From an uncultured Rickettsiales bacterium (GTDB lineage Bacteria; Pseudomonadota; Alphaproteobacteria; UBA8366), in assembly GCA_913046825.1 (NCBI GenBank), contig CAJWTF010000149.1, positions 1-8,827 of the forward strand: a stretch of DNA of 8,827 nt, read 5' to 3'. Shown one piece after another: positions 1 through 6,240 of this stretch (positions within the stretch are counted from its first letter, which is position 1; every line of letters begins with the position of its first letter). A program made the position numbers and the translations under genes. A model generated the notes under the pieces. The model did no database searches, had not been told where the DNA came from, and saw nothing but the letters and a program-made list of their open reading frames with translations.

Positions 1-1128
1 CTGTTCGTGTAATTCAAAATTCTCGTTGGCGAGGAATGGAATCCACGAGATGGCTGCGTCCGGCGCTTCCAAGCCTTCACGGGTCCGGACATAGGCGCGG
101 ATCGGTGCCGCCGGAAGTCCGAGCAATCCCTTGTCGGTGAAAGCATATTTCAGCGCCTGCCAGAAGAGACCGAGGCCCCGCCCCTTGTCGTTGTATGTGA
201 GGTCAAGCTCTCTCGGCACACTCCATTTCATGCGCGGTGAATAATGATCCCGCAAATTTTCACCGACACCTTTCAGCTCATGTAGGACATCGATACCGAG
301 CGCCTGCAGATGTCTCGCCTGGCCGATACCGGACAGCTCCAACAGTTGGGGTGAATTGATCGAACCGGCGCTGACGATGACTTCTCGCCGCGCCGTGGCC
401 TCGTGTGTCTGGCCGCCCTGCCGATAGCGTACGCCGGTGCAACGCTTGCCCTCGAAAGTCAGGCGTTCGGTCAATGCGTTCGCTTGGATTTTCAGATTTT
501 TTCGGCTCCGCGCCGGATCCAAATAGCAATAAGCGGTGCTCATGCGACGACCGTTACGGATCGTTGCTTGGGTCATGCCGATGCCTTCCTGGCTGGCACC
601 ATTATAGTCCTTGGTATACTCGATGCCGACTTCTGCCGCCGCCGCAATCAGCTTGTCGTATATCTCACCGCTCTCGATGTTTTCGTTCACTTTCAGCAGA
701 CCGTCGCGGCCGCGATACTCGTCATCGCCGTCGCCCCGGTAGCTCTCTAATTCCTTGAAGATCGGCAGCACATCTCGGTAGCTCCATCCGCGATTGCCGA
801 GCTGCGCCCATTGGTCGTAGTCCTGTGCCTGACCGCGCACGAAGACCATGCCGTTGATCGAACTGGAACCGCCGAGCAGTTTGCCGCGCGGCACAGGAAT
901 ACGGCGTCCGCCCGACGCTTCCTCAGGTTCGGATTCGTACAGCCAATTAGCAGCCGGATTCTCGATCAATTTCGCAAAGCCAACGGGAATGCGCGACCAC
1001 GGATGGCTCTCCTGTCCGGCTTCCAGAATGAGGACGGAATGATCGCCGCTGGCGCTCAACCGGTTCGCCAAGACGGAGCCCGCAGACCCGGCGCCGACGA
1101 TGATATAATCGAAAGTCTCTGTCGCCAT
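1..1128 (-). CDS. GMC-family FAD-dependent oxidoreductase (choline/alcohol dehydrogenase-like), C-terminus outside window
   Basis: An uninterrupted frame runs from an ATG at 1128 to the left edge, giving 376 residues of a family that is usually about 530-560 long. The N-terminus carries the FAD-binding Rossmann motif GAGSAG at residues 12-17, ending in the ribose-binding acid E36. GMC signature 1 (RGKLLGGSSSINGMVFVRG) is at 81-99, and signature 2 (GSINSPQLLELSGIG) is at 255-269. The C-terminal substrate domain with the catalytic His and His/Asn pair is cut off, so an intact active site cannot be confirmed. The start is supported by GGGAG eight bases upstream. Family members oxidise primary alcohols, choline, polyethylene glycol or related compounds with FAD and pass electrons to oxygen or a quinone-linked acceptor. 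As last gene of the P450 operon it may oxidise an alcohol made by the P450; that role is inferred, and the substrate is unknown. Confidence 0.95.
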   Translation of the reverse strand, partial: MATETFDYIIVGAGSAGSVLANRLSASGDHSVLILEAGQESHPWSRIPVGFAKLIENPAANWLYESEPEEASGGRRIPVPRGKLLGGSSSINGMVFVRGQAQDYDQWAQLGNRGWSYRDVLPIFKELESYRGDGDDEYRGRDGLLKVNENIESGEIYDKLIAAAAEVGIEYTKDYNGASQEGIGMTQATIRNGRRMSTAYCYLDPARSRKNLKIQANALTERLTFEGKRCTGVRYRQGGQTHEATARREVIVSAGSINSPQLLELSGIGQARHLQALGIDVLHELKGVGENLRDHYSPRMKWSVPRELDLTYNDKGRGLGLFWQALKYAFTDKGLLGLPAAPIRAYVRTREGLEAPDAAISWIPFLANENFELHEQ

Positions 1129-1170
1129 TATTCAAACTCCCAGAACGTAATCTCAATAATGCGGCGTCTT

Positions 1171-1207
1171 CCCTCTCACTCTAACGCTCTCCCGCGAGGG
1201 GAGGGGA
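1171..1207. repeat. GC-rich palindromic intergenic element (REP-like) between two operon genes
   Basis: This 37-base stretch fills about half of the 79-base gap between the small CMD-family gene and the GMC gene. It can fold into a hairpin with arms CTCCC (1189-1193) and GGGAG (1199-1203) around a five-base loop, extendable by a G-U and a further G-C pair. A purine/pyrimidine-biased tail (CCCTCTCACTCTAACGCTCTCCC on the plus strand, split here as CCCTCTCACTC at 1171-1181 and TAACGCTCTCCC at 1182-1193) adjoins it. The pattern recalls the dispersed CCCTCACCCTAACCCTCTCCC-type repeats common between genes in proteobacteria; that resemblance is from memory. It begins right after the stop codon of the upstream gene and has no T-run, so it is not an obvious terminator, but could attenuate or stabilise the operon mRNA. 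Confidence 0.5.
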
Positions 1208-1576
1208 CTACGCTTCCTCTTCTTCCGGCCAAACTTCTGCCAAAGTCCGGAAGGCAGATGCCGCCACTGGCCAACCAGCATAATGCGCCGCGTGAATGAT
1301 CATTGCTTCTAGTTTATGGCGCGGTACGCCGAGCTCCTTGGCTGCCTTCAAGTGAATCTTTTGCTCACCCTCGCGGTTCAAGGCGACAAGGATCGTGCAG
1401 GTCACAAGCGACCGCTCCCACAATTCTAAATCCTCATCCTGCCATAAATCGCCAAAGACCTGCTCTAAAGTGTAGTGCTGGAACTTTTTCGGCACGGGAA
1501 ACGGCGGTGGTCCGTCTTTTAAAATACGGCGCGCGAATGCTTTTCCTTTTTCCCGGCGCTCATTCGAATCACTCAT
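1208..1576 (-). CDS. Carboxymuconolactone decarboxylase (CMD)-family protein
   Basis: The 122-residue product matches the alpha-helical CMD domain (Pfam CMD/AhpD superfamily) over residues 53-116. It has the family's ERSLVTCTILVAL helix, H76, and an EAMIIHAAHYAGWP segment with E90, H95 and H98 followed by the small-residue AASAF helix. Family members include 4-carboxymuconolactone decarboxylase and AhpD. The redox CxxC of AhpD is absent (the only cysteine is C60), so a peroxidase-reductant role is unlikely. The tail is acidic (EEEEA). ATG 1576 is chosen over the in-frame TTG at 1579 because AAGGA lies eight bases upstream of it. That Shine-Dalgarno lies in the last codons of the P450 gene, five bases separate the genes, and coupled translation is likely. 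The substrate is unknown; a decarboxylase, isomerase or accessory role in the P450 pathway are all possible. Confidence 0.9.
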   Translation of the reverse strand: MSDSNERREKGKAFARRILKDGPPPFPVPKKFQHYTLEQVFGDLWQDEDLELWERSLVTCTILVALNREGEQKIHLKAAKELGVPRHKLEAMIIHAAHYAGWPVAASAFRTLAEVWPEEEEA

Positions 1577-1581
1577 CAATC

Positions 1582-2799
1582 TTATCCTTTAAATGTGATG
1601 CGTAGAGGTAACCGTTTGAGACCGAGCAGGCGATTGTTCGACACCCATGCGGGTGGCCCCTCGATCTCGAATTCGGCGATGCGGTCGAGCAAAATATTAA
1701 GCCCAACTTTAAGTTCCAATCGCGCGAGAGCCGCGCCGAGGCAAATATGCGGGCCGAATCCGAAGCCGATATGACGGTTTGGACTGCGCGTGATATCGAA
1801 CGTGAACGGATCGTCGAAGATGCGCTCGTCACGGTTCGCGGACATTTCCCATACCGTTAACTTGTCGCCACTTTTGAGATCCCGTCCGTGGAATTCGGCG
1901 TCGCGCGTCACTGTACGGCGTTTGTAGATCGACGGTGTTGTCCAACGCACAATTTCCTCGATGGCTGAGCGCATCAGTTTTGGCTCCCGGCGCAGCCGCG
2001 CCAATTGATCCGGATGCTCGATCAATGTGCGCAGGCCGGTCCCGAAGGAATTACGCGTCGTCTCCGCTCCGGCGGGAAACAACAGAATAAAGAAATTGAC
2101 GAGCTCCTCGTCTGTCAGTTTCCGATCGCCTTCATCGGCCAATGTCGCGTGCACGATGGTCGAGATAATATCATTCGCGGGGTTACGGCGTTTCTCCGCA
2201 ACGATGCCGCGCGCATAGACCTGAATTTTTTTGATGTATTCGATGGCGACGACATTTGGCGAGTCCGTCGCCAGGCCTTGTTCGATCAAGTCGCAGAGTT
2301 TGGTGCGATCGTCTTGCGGCACGCCAAGTATCATGCAGATCGCCTGGAGCGGTAATTCGCGGGCAAAGGCTTGGACGAAATCAAAGCCTTCGCCTTCCGG
2401 AAATGCATTAATCAAAGCGTTTGCGCGATTCTCCAGGTTCTCTTCCAACACTCCCAACGCCCGAGTGGTGAAGCCTTTATTGACCAATTGGCGCAACGTT
2501 CGGTGTTGGGGGTCGTCAGTATAATTCAGAACTTTCCCGGCGGCGCGCTCGTCTTTCAGCGTTGTACCACCACCAGTGCGCCCTCCTCCCGTATTGGAAG
2601 AAAACAGCTCCGGTGTCCGGAAGACTTCCATGATGTAATCATAGCGGCTGACGACCCAAAAGCCTTCGCCATCGGGGCTTTTGGGCGTCGCATCGTGCCA
2701 GTGGATAGGGTCATGCTCGCGGAGCCAATTGAACGTCTCGTGTGGAAACCCTGCCCCGAAGGCAGTGTTGTCCGAAAGGTCGACGTTTCGGCCCTGCAT
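1582..2799 (-). CDS. Cytochrome P450, CYP125/CYP142-like class
   Basis: The frame encodes a full-length 405-residue soluble bacterial P450. The oxygen-activating I-helix motif AGAETT is at 243-248, ExxR is E282-x-x-R285, and the heme loop GFGFGPHICLG places the thiolate ligand at C353. The segments TTPSIYKRRTVTRD and SANRDERIF resemble the CYP124/125/142 group, which hydroxylates terminal or branched carbons of sterol side chains and methyl-branched lipids; that subfamily link comes from family knowledge. There is no membrane anchor. The open frame extends to 2964, overlapping the upstream crotonase, but ATG 2799 is preferred: GGGGAG lies six bases upstream and conserved sequence begins there. 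The gene starts 16 bases after the crotonase stop and ends five bases before the next start. No ferredoxin or reductase is in the window, so electrons must come from a partner encoded elsewhere. The substrate is not determinable. Confidence 0.96.
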   Translation of the reverse strand: MQGRNVDLSDNTAFGAGFPHETFNWLREHDPIHWHDATPKSPDGEGFWVVSRYDYIMEVFRTPELFSSNTGGGRTGGGTTLKDERAAGKVLNYTDDPQHRTLRQLVNKGFTTRALGVLEENLENRANALINAFPEGEGFDFVQAFARELPLQAICMILGVPQDDRTKLCDLIEQGLATDSPNVVAIEYIKKIQVYARGIVAEKRRNPANDIISTIVHATLADEGDRKLTDEELVNFFILLFPAGAETTRNSFGTGLRTLIEHPDQLARLRREPKLMRSAIEEIVRWTTPSIYKRRTVTRDAEFHGRDLKSGDKLTVWEMSANRDERIFDDPFTFDITRSPNRHIGFGFGPHICLGAALARLELKVGLNILLDRIAEFEIEGPPAWVSNNRLLGLKRLPLRITFKG

Positions 2800-2805
2800 G
2801 ACGTT

Positions 2806-2811
2806 CTCCCC
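2806..2811 (-). promoter_or_regulatory. Ribosome binding site that fixes the P450 start
   Basis: GGGGAG on the minus strand lies six bases before ATG 2799, inside the 16-base gap after the crotonase stop. It argues against the longer frame that would start at 2964 and overlap the crotonase by about 150 bases; those extra residues (many Arg, Trp and Ser) do not resemble a P450 N-terminus. Confidence 0.8.
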
Positions 2812-2815
2812 GTTT

Positions 2816-3616
2816 CTATTTCTGCCGGTCCCAATCGAACAATGGTGTGTCTTTCTCCTTGAAGCGGCGCACGGCTTCACGGTGGAATTCTGTCTCTCGG
2901 ACCAAGGATTGGCCCATGGCTTCCATTTCCAGCAGCGTCCGGAAGTCCTGATTGTAGGATTCATTCAGGATCGTCTTTGCCATACCGATGGCGGCGGTGG
3001 AGGCGTCGCAGAAACGGCGCGCGAAGGCGCGGGCTTCTTCCATCGCGGTGTCTTGCCCGACAATGGTATGGACGAGGCCGAGCTCCTTGGCTTCTTTGGC
3101 GTGAACCCGGCGACCGGTGAAGACCAATTCTTTTGCGACCTGCATGCCGACGAGACGGGGCAGCACGAAGAAGCCGCTCCAATCCGGGATCAGTCCGATT
3201 TTCGCGAAGGCTTGCGTGAAGAAGGCGCGCGGTGTCGCCAAGACGAAATCGCCTAGTAGCGCCAGATTGCAACCTGCCCCAGCAGCGGCACCATCAACCA
3301 GGCTGATGACCGGGAGTTCCAAATGTACAATATCGTAGATGCGGTTGTGGCCCGAGCGCATGCGGTTGCGCTGATCCATCGGCGTCATCTCCCGGTTGCC
3401 CATGCCTTTGACGTCGCCGCCGGCGCAAAATGCGCCGCCGGAGCCAGTCAGGATGACTGCTTTCACGTCGCCGCCGGCGCGATCTTTGATTTCCTCGAGC
3501 GCGGTGCTCATATCTTCGCGCATTTCCGTGCTGAGCGCGTTGCGGGCTTCTGGTCGATTGAGGGTGATCGTCGCGATTTCGTCGCTAACGTCGAATTTGA
3601 TGTGGCGATAAGCCAT
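2816..3616 (-). CDS. Crotonase-superfamily enzyme, PaaG-like isomerase/hydratase
   Basis: The 266-residue product has the crotonase fold landmarks. The first oxyanion-hole segment AFCAGGDVKGM is at 62-72 and the second, GAAAGAGCNLAL, at 109-120. Aligned by eye to rat enoyl-CoA hydratase, E144 is replaced by N117 and E164 by F137, so the classical hydratase pair is missing. Instead the AFAKIGLIPD segment (136-145) matches the PaaG subfamily, where an aspartate here (D145) is the catalytic base of ring-1,2-epoxyphenylacetyl-CoA isomerase. It therefore probably isomerises or otherwise handles an acyl-CoA rather than hydrating a simple enoyl-CoA. ATG 3616 has AGGAG five bases upstream. It is first in the minus-strand operon and faces the dioxygenase gene across a shared spacer. 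Specificity is unknown: no other phenylacetate genes are nearby, so PaaG itself is not claimed. Confidence 0.92.
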   Translation of the reverse strand: MAYRHIKFDVSDEIATITLNRPEARNALSTEMREDMSTALEEIKDRAGGDVKAVILTGSGGAFCAGGDVKGMGNREMTPMDQRNRMRSGHNRIYDIVHLELPVISLVDGAAAGAGCNLALLGDFVLATPRAFFTQAFAKIGLIPDWSGFFVLPRLVGMQVAKELVFTGRRVHAKEAKELGLVHTIVGQDTAMEEARAFARRFCDASTAAIGMAKTILNESYNQDFRTLLEMEAMGQSLVRETEFHREAVRRFKEKDTPLFDWDRQK

Positions 3617-3765
3617 GTTTTCTCCTAAATCCTTGGCGGCGAATGTTCCTTGAACAGAGATAGATCGTCAGGTGGTGGAAAACGAGGTCCCCGTCATGAC
3701 TGTGAATTTCCAAATCCGATCTAATATTACTGGAAAGTATGTAGCTTGGTTTGGAGGAAATGATA
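3617..3765. promoter_or_regulatory. Divergent promoter region between the P450 operon and the dioxygenase gene
   Basis: This 149-base spacer must hold promoters for both directions. It contains an odd-length palindrome TGTTCCTTGAACA at 3644-3656 (five-base arms, three-base centre), an 8-base palindrome GTCATGAC at 3694-3701, and a TAATAT at 3722-3727 that could be a -10 box for the dioxygenase, though no convincing -35 hexamer is at the right distance. Shine-Dalgarno sites for both genes sit at its ends. Which protein binds here is unknown, as no regulator gene lies in the window. Confidence 0.4.
3753..3757 (+). promoter_or_regulatory. Ribosome binding site that fixes the dioxygenase start
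   Basis: GGAGG lies eight bases before ATG 3766. The in-frame TTG at 3751 overlaps this site and ATG 3760 is only two bases beyond it, so 3766 is the likely start. Confidence 0.8.
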
Positions 3766-4677
3766 ATGACACGCGCAGTTATTCCCAGCGGCTCGGCGCT
3801 CGGCGCAGATATTAAAGGTATCGATTTCTCGAAACCGTTGAGCGACGACGATCGGGCCTTCGTGAAGCAGGCGTGGAACGATCATCTGGTCGTTCGTTTT
3901 CGCGACCAGGACCTGTCGGATGAGGATTTGGTCCGGCTGGCCGACGATTTCGGCGGTTCTCAGGTAGCGGGTTCGCGTCAGTACTACATTAATGCTGGAT
4001 ACGATATGAAATCGGGCCGGGTCTCGCATCTCCCGGGGATTACGATTATTTCTAATCTCGACAGAGATGGGAATCCTGAGAAGGAAAACTCGGGGACCGG
4101 CAGTAGTGAGTTGTACTGGCATACCGACAATTCCTATGTCGATAACCCACCGAAAGGCAGCATACTCTATGGCATTCAGGTGCCGATCAACGGCGGCGGT
4201 GACACGTCTTTCGTCAATCAGTACGAGACCTACGAAGCTTTGCCGATGGCCATGAAGGAACGGTTGCTCAATCTGCACATTCGCCACGACAACAGCCGCA
4301 ATACAGCGGGTGGCGCTCGCCCGACGGCGAAGATTCCGACGACGCGCGAAGAAGTGGAGGGGCCCACCCATCCAATGGTCCGACGTCATCCGGATAGCGG
4401 GCGTAATGCGCTTTACCTGGGTCGGCGGTATGCCTCACCGTCGAGCTATATCGTGGAGTTGCCGCAAGATGAGAGCGAGGCCTTGCTCGACGAATTATGG
4501 GCGCATGCTAAACAGGCGAAGTTTGTTTGGACGCAAGTCTGGCAGCCGAGAGACGCGATCATGTGGGATAATCGTTGCACCATGCATACCCGCAGCAAAA
4601 TCGATCACACTCAACCCCGCGAAATGCATCGTAGTCTGATCAAGGGCGAAGCCATTATTCCGGCGACGGCCCCTTAA
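3766..4677 (+). CDS. TauD/TfdA-family 2-oxoglutarate-dependent dioxygenase
   Basis: The 303-residue product has the non-heme iron facial triad of this family: H119 and D121 in YWHTDNSY, and the distal H274 in WDNRCTMH. R285 and R289 in PREMHRS fit the arginines that bind the 2-oxoglutarate carboxylate. Length and spacing fit TauD and TfdA. These enzymes couple 2-oxoglutarate decarboxylation to hydroxylation, often releasing sulfite, a phenol or an amine from taurine-, phenoxyacetate- or carnitine-like substrates. The gene stands alone on the plus strand, divergent from the P450 operon. Its stop TAA shares three bases with the stop of the opposing kinase remnant, with TTAA serving both. The cofactor assignment is firm; the substrate is not. 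It could act on the same compound as the divergent P450, but that rests only on position. Confidence 0.94.
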   Translation: MTRAVIPSGSALGADIKGIDFSKPLSDDDRAFVKQAWNDHLVVRFRDQDLSDEDLVRLADDFGGSQVAGSRQYYINAGYDMKSGRVSHLPGITIISNLDRDGNPEKENSGTGSSELYWHTDNSYVDNPPKGSILYGIQVPINGGGDTSFVNQYETYEALPMAMKERLLNLHIRHDNSRNTAGGARPTAKIPTTREEVEGPTHPMVRRHPDSGRNALYLGRRYASPSSYIVELPQDESEALLDELWAHAKQAKFVWTQVWQPRDAIMWDNRCTMHTRSKIDHTQPREMHRSLIKGEAIIPATAP

Positions 4678-5060
4678 TCTGTTACCCCTTGGATCGGAAG
4701 CCATATGGTGACTGTCGTGCCCCGACCGGGCTCGCTGTCTGGAATGAGCTCGCCGCCGTGTAGCTCGACAATGGATTTGACGAGATACAGACCGAGGCCA
4801 CTGCCCTCATTACCGCGATTGAATTGGTTTTCCTTCAAAAGTGTTGCGAAACCAATGTCGGGCTGCGGCGCGGTGCCGGAGCGCAGAGCGTTGATCATAA
4901 GTTCGGCCAGGTGAATACTCTTTTGTTCGGTTACCGTAATCGCCTGATCGCTCGCCTCATGACGCCAAATGATGGCGAGTAACACGGTCGCGATGATGAG
5001 GGCGGCCGCGCTCGCGATCGAAAATTGGCGCAACCAGCGAAATGGGCCGTCCTCATCTTT
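4674..5060 (-). pseudogene. Internally deleted sensor histidine kinase (N-terminus fused to ATPase C-terminus)
   Basis: The frame joins two ends of a membrane histidine kinase. The N-terminal part, counted from an in-frame TTG at 5033, has a transmembrane helix at about residues 8-23 ([17 protein letters not shown]) followed by a short linker. At about residue 66-70 it switches to the end of a HATPase domain: the G2-box [18 protein letters not shown] at 77-94, then [13 protein letters not shown] at 101-113. The sensor, HAMP, H-box histidine, N-box and G1-box that should lie between are missing, so it cannot phosphorylate. No good ATG or ribosome site is in frame. The nearby ATG at 5056 is out of frame, and the frame remains open upstream into the end of the dehydrogenase gene. 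An intact kinase is usually over 400 residues. A small expressed membrane protein is possible but less likely than a fossil. No response regulator is adjacent. Confidence 0.8.
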
Positions 5061-5064
5061 TAGG

Positions 5065-6081
5065 TTACATCAAAAAGACGCCCTTGCCGGTCGTCTGAGT
5101 GTCGAACAGCTTATAGGCTTCTTCCGCTTGATCGAGGGTAAATTCATGGGTGAACAGTGAATCCACATCAATCTTCCGGTCGGCGACGAATTCCGCGCAA
5201 TCCGCTTGCCCGTTCTTACTGAACGTCCAGGAGCCAACGAGCGTGACTTGTCGGCGGAGTAGGTCGTTTGATACGTCAAGCGTGACATCGCCGCGTTCTC
5301 CGACAAAGCAGGCTGTGCCCCATGTTCTGACCGATTGCACGGCGGCTCGGCGCGCCTCTGGATTTGAACTACAATCTAAGGTCTTCTGTGCGCCCTCGCC
5401 ATGAGTGAGTTCCCGGATGGCATCGACCACATCATTCGACATTGGGTCGATGACTTCGTCGGCGCCGAACTGCTTGGCGAGTTCGCGGCGATCCGCGCTA
5501 ATGTCGAGTGCGATCACCCGAGCCCCCATGGCTTTCGCCAATTGCGTGGCGCTGAGTCCGACCGGACCTTGCCCGAATATTGCGATGGTTTCGTCACCGG
5601 CGAGGTCGACGCGTTTCAGCGCTCCATAGGCCGTTCCGGTGCCGCACGAGATGGCCGCGCCGGTCTTGAAGGAGAGGGCGTCTGGCAATTTTACGATCGT
5701 ATGCGCCGGGGCTTTCATAAACTTGGCATGGGCGCCGTCGCCGACTCCGCCGTATACGATGGCGCCGTCGAGACACATTTGCGACCAACCGCTCGCGCAA
5801 TGCTTACAGACGCCGCAGCCGCTATAGTGATGGTCCATAACCCGATCGCCGACCTTGGCCAAGGCTTCCGGCACGCCTGTGCCGACCGCCGCGATAACGC
5901 CGCAGGGCTCGTGGCCGGCAATGTTCAGTGTGTCTTTCTTGGGTCCGCGATATTGATGCAAATCGCTGCCGCACATACCCGATGCCTTAATTTCGATCAC
6001 GACTTCGTCTGGGCCTGGTGTCGGGTCCGGGACATCCATCAATTCCAGTTTTCGCTCACCTAGAAATACAATCGCTTTCAT
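5065..6081 (-). CDS. Zinc-dependent medium-chain alcohol dehydrogenase (MDR superfamily)
   Basis: The 338-residue product has both zinc sites of classical MDR alcohol dehydrogenases. The catalytic ligands are C37 (GMCGSD), H57-E58 (GHEPCG) and C146 (SCGTGTAYG). The structural site is the four-cysteine lobe C89, C92, C95 and C103. The Rossmann motif GQGPVG is at 170-175, and D193 at the end of the second strand favours NAD over NADP. Such enzymes interconvert secondary or primary alcohols and ketones or aldehydes in the cytoplasm. ATG 6081 is chosen over the in-frame TTG at 6087: GGGAG lies nine bases before the ATG but only three before the TTG. The gene is divergent from the CoA-transferase gene and followed by the kinase remnant. 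It may oxidise a hydroxylated intermediate of the neighbouring pathway; that is inferred from position. Confidence 0.95.
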   Translation of the reverse strand: MKAIVFLGERKLELMDVPDPTPGPDEVVIEIKASGMCGSDLHQYRGPKKDTLNIAGHEPCGVIAAVGTGVPEALAKVGDRVMDHHYSGCGVCKHCASGWSQMCLDGAIVYGGVGDGAHAKFMKAPAHTIVKLPDALSFKTGAAISCGTGTAYGALKRVDLAGDETIAIFGQGPVGLSATQLAKAMGARVIALDISADRRELAKQFGADEVIDPMSNDVVDAIRELTHGEGAQKTLDCSSNPEARRAAVQSVRTWGTACFVGERGDVTLDVSNDLLRRQVTLVGSWTFSKNGQADCAEFVADRKIDVDSLFTHEFTLDQAEEAYKLFDTQTTGKGVFLM

Positions 6082-6240
6082 TGCCAAGTTCTCCCGGTTA
6101 AAGACTTTGTGTAATAGGTTTCAGGCAGTTTCTTAACCATCTAGGGCTGGCACCGGCTGTGTCAGCACAGTTGCTGGCCTATATGTTTGAGACATGCGAA
6201 ATGGAACCGATTGGGTTTCGGAAACTTGGGACGTTTTACA
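6082..6240. promoter_or_regulatory. Divergent promoter region between the alcohol dehydrogenase and CoA-transferase genes
   Basis: This 159-base spacer serves two divergent starts. It holds a perfect inverted repeat CTGTG-TCAG-CACAG at 6157-6170 and, 12 bases further, a weaker ATGT-TTGAG-ACAT at 6183-6195. Both lie where an operator would control the CoA-transferase gene. The TATATG at 6180-6185 could be a -10 box but lacks a recognisable -35. The GGGA at 6228-6231 is nine bases before ATG 6241. All assignments are tentative. Confidence 0.4.

Noticed and set aside
403..758. Plus-strand open frames of about 115 residues within the first kilobase
   Set aside because: They lie opposite a continuous GMC oxidoreductase frame with both family signatures and have no features of their own.
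2800..2964. N-terminal extension of the P450 frame into the upstream crotonase gene
   Set aside because: The extension reads out of frame through coding sequence of the crotonase and does not resemble a P450 N-terminus; a good ribosome site fixes the start at 2799.
3411..3480. A 16-base direct repeat (ACGTCGCCGCCGGCGC at 3411-3426 and 3465-3480), with a small hairpin beside the first copy
   Set aside because: Both copies encode the peptide AGGDVK in the crotonase, once in a surface loop and once in the oxyanion-hole motif. Similar wording is ordinary in this family and the GC-rich codons explain the identity.
3644..3656. LexA (SOS) box reading of the GTTC/GAAC palindrome
   Set aside because: The alphaproteobacterial SOS box is a direct repeat GTTC-N7-GTTC; this is an inverted repeat with a three-base centre, and no SOS gene is adjacent.
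3727..4389. A 220-residue open frame opposite the dioxygenase gene
   Set aside because: It is antisense to clear iron-ligand motifs, has no recognisable domain or ribosome site, and is explained as a shadow of the real gene.
5401..6063. A 220-residue open frame opposite the alcohol dehydrogenase gene
   Set aside because: It is antisense to an enzyme with both zinc sites intact, its composition is not protein-family-like, and it lacks a convincing start.
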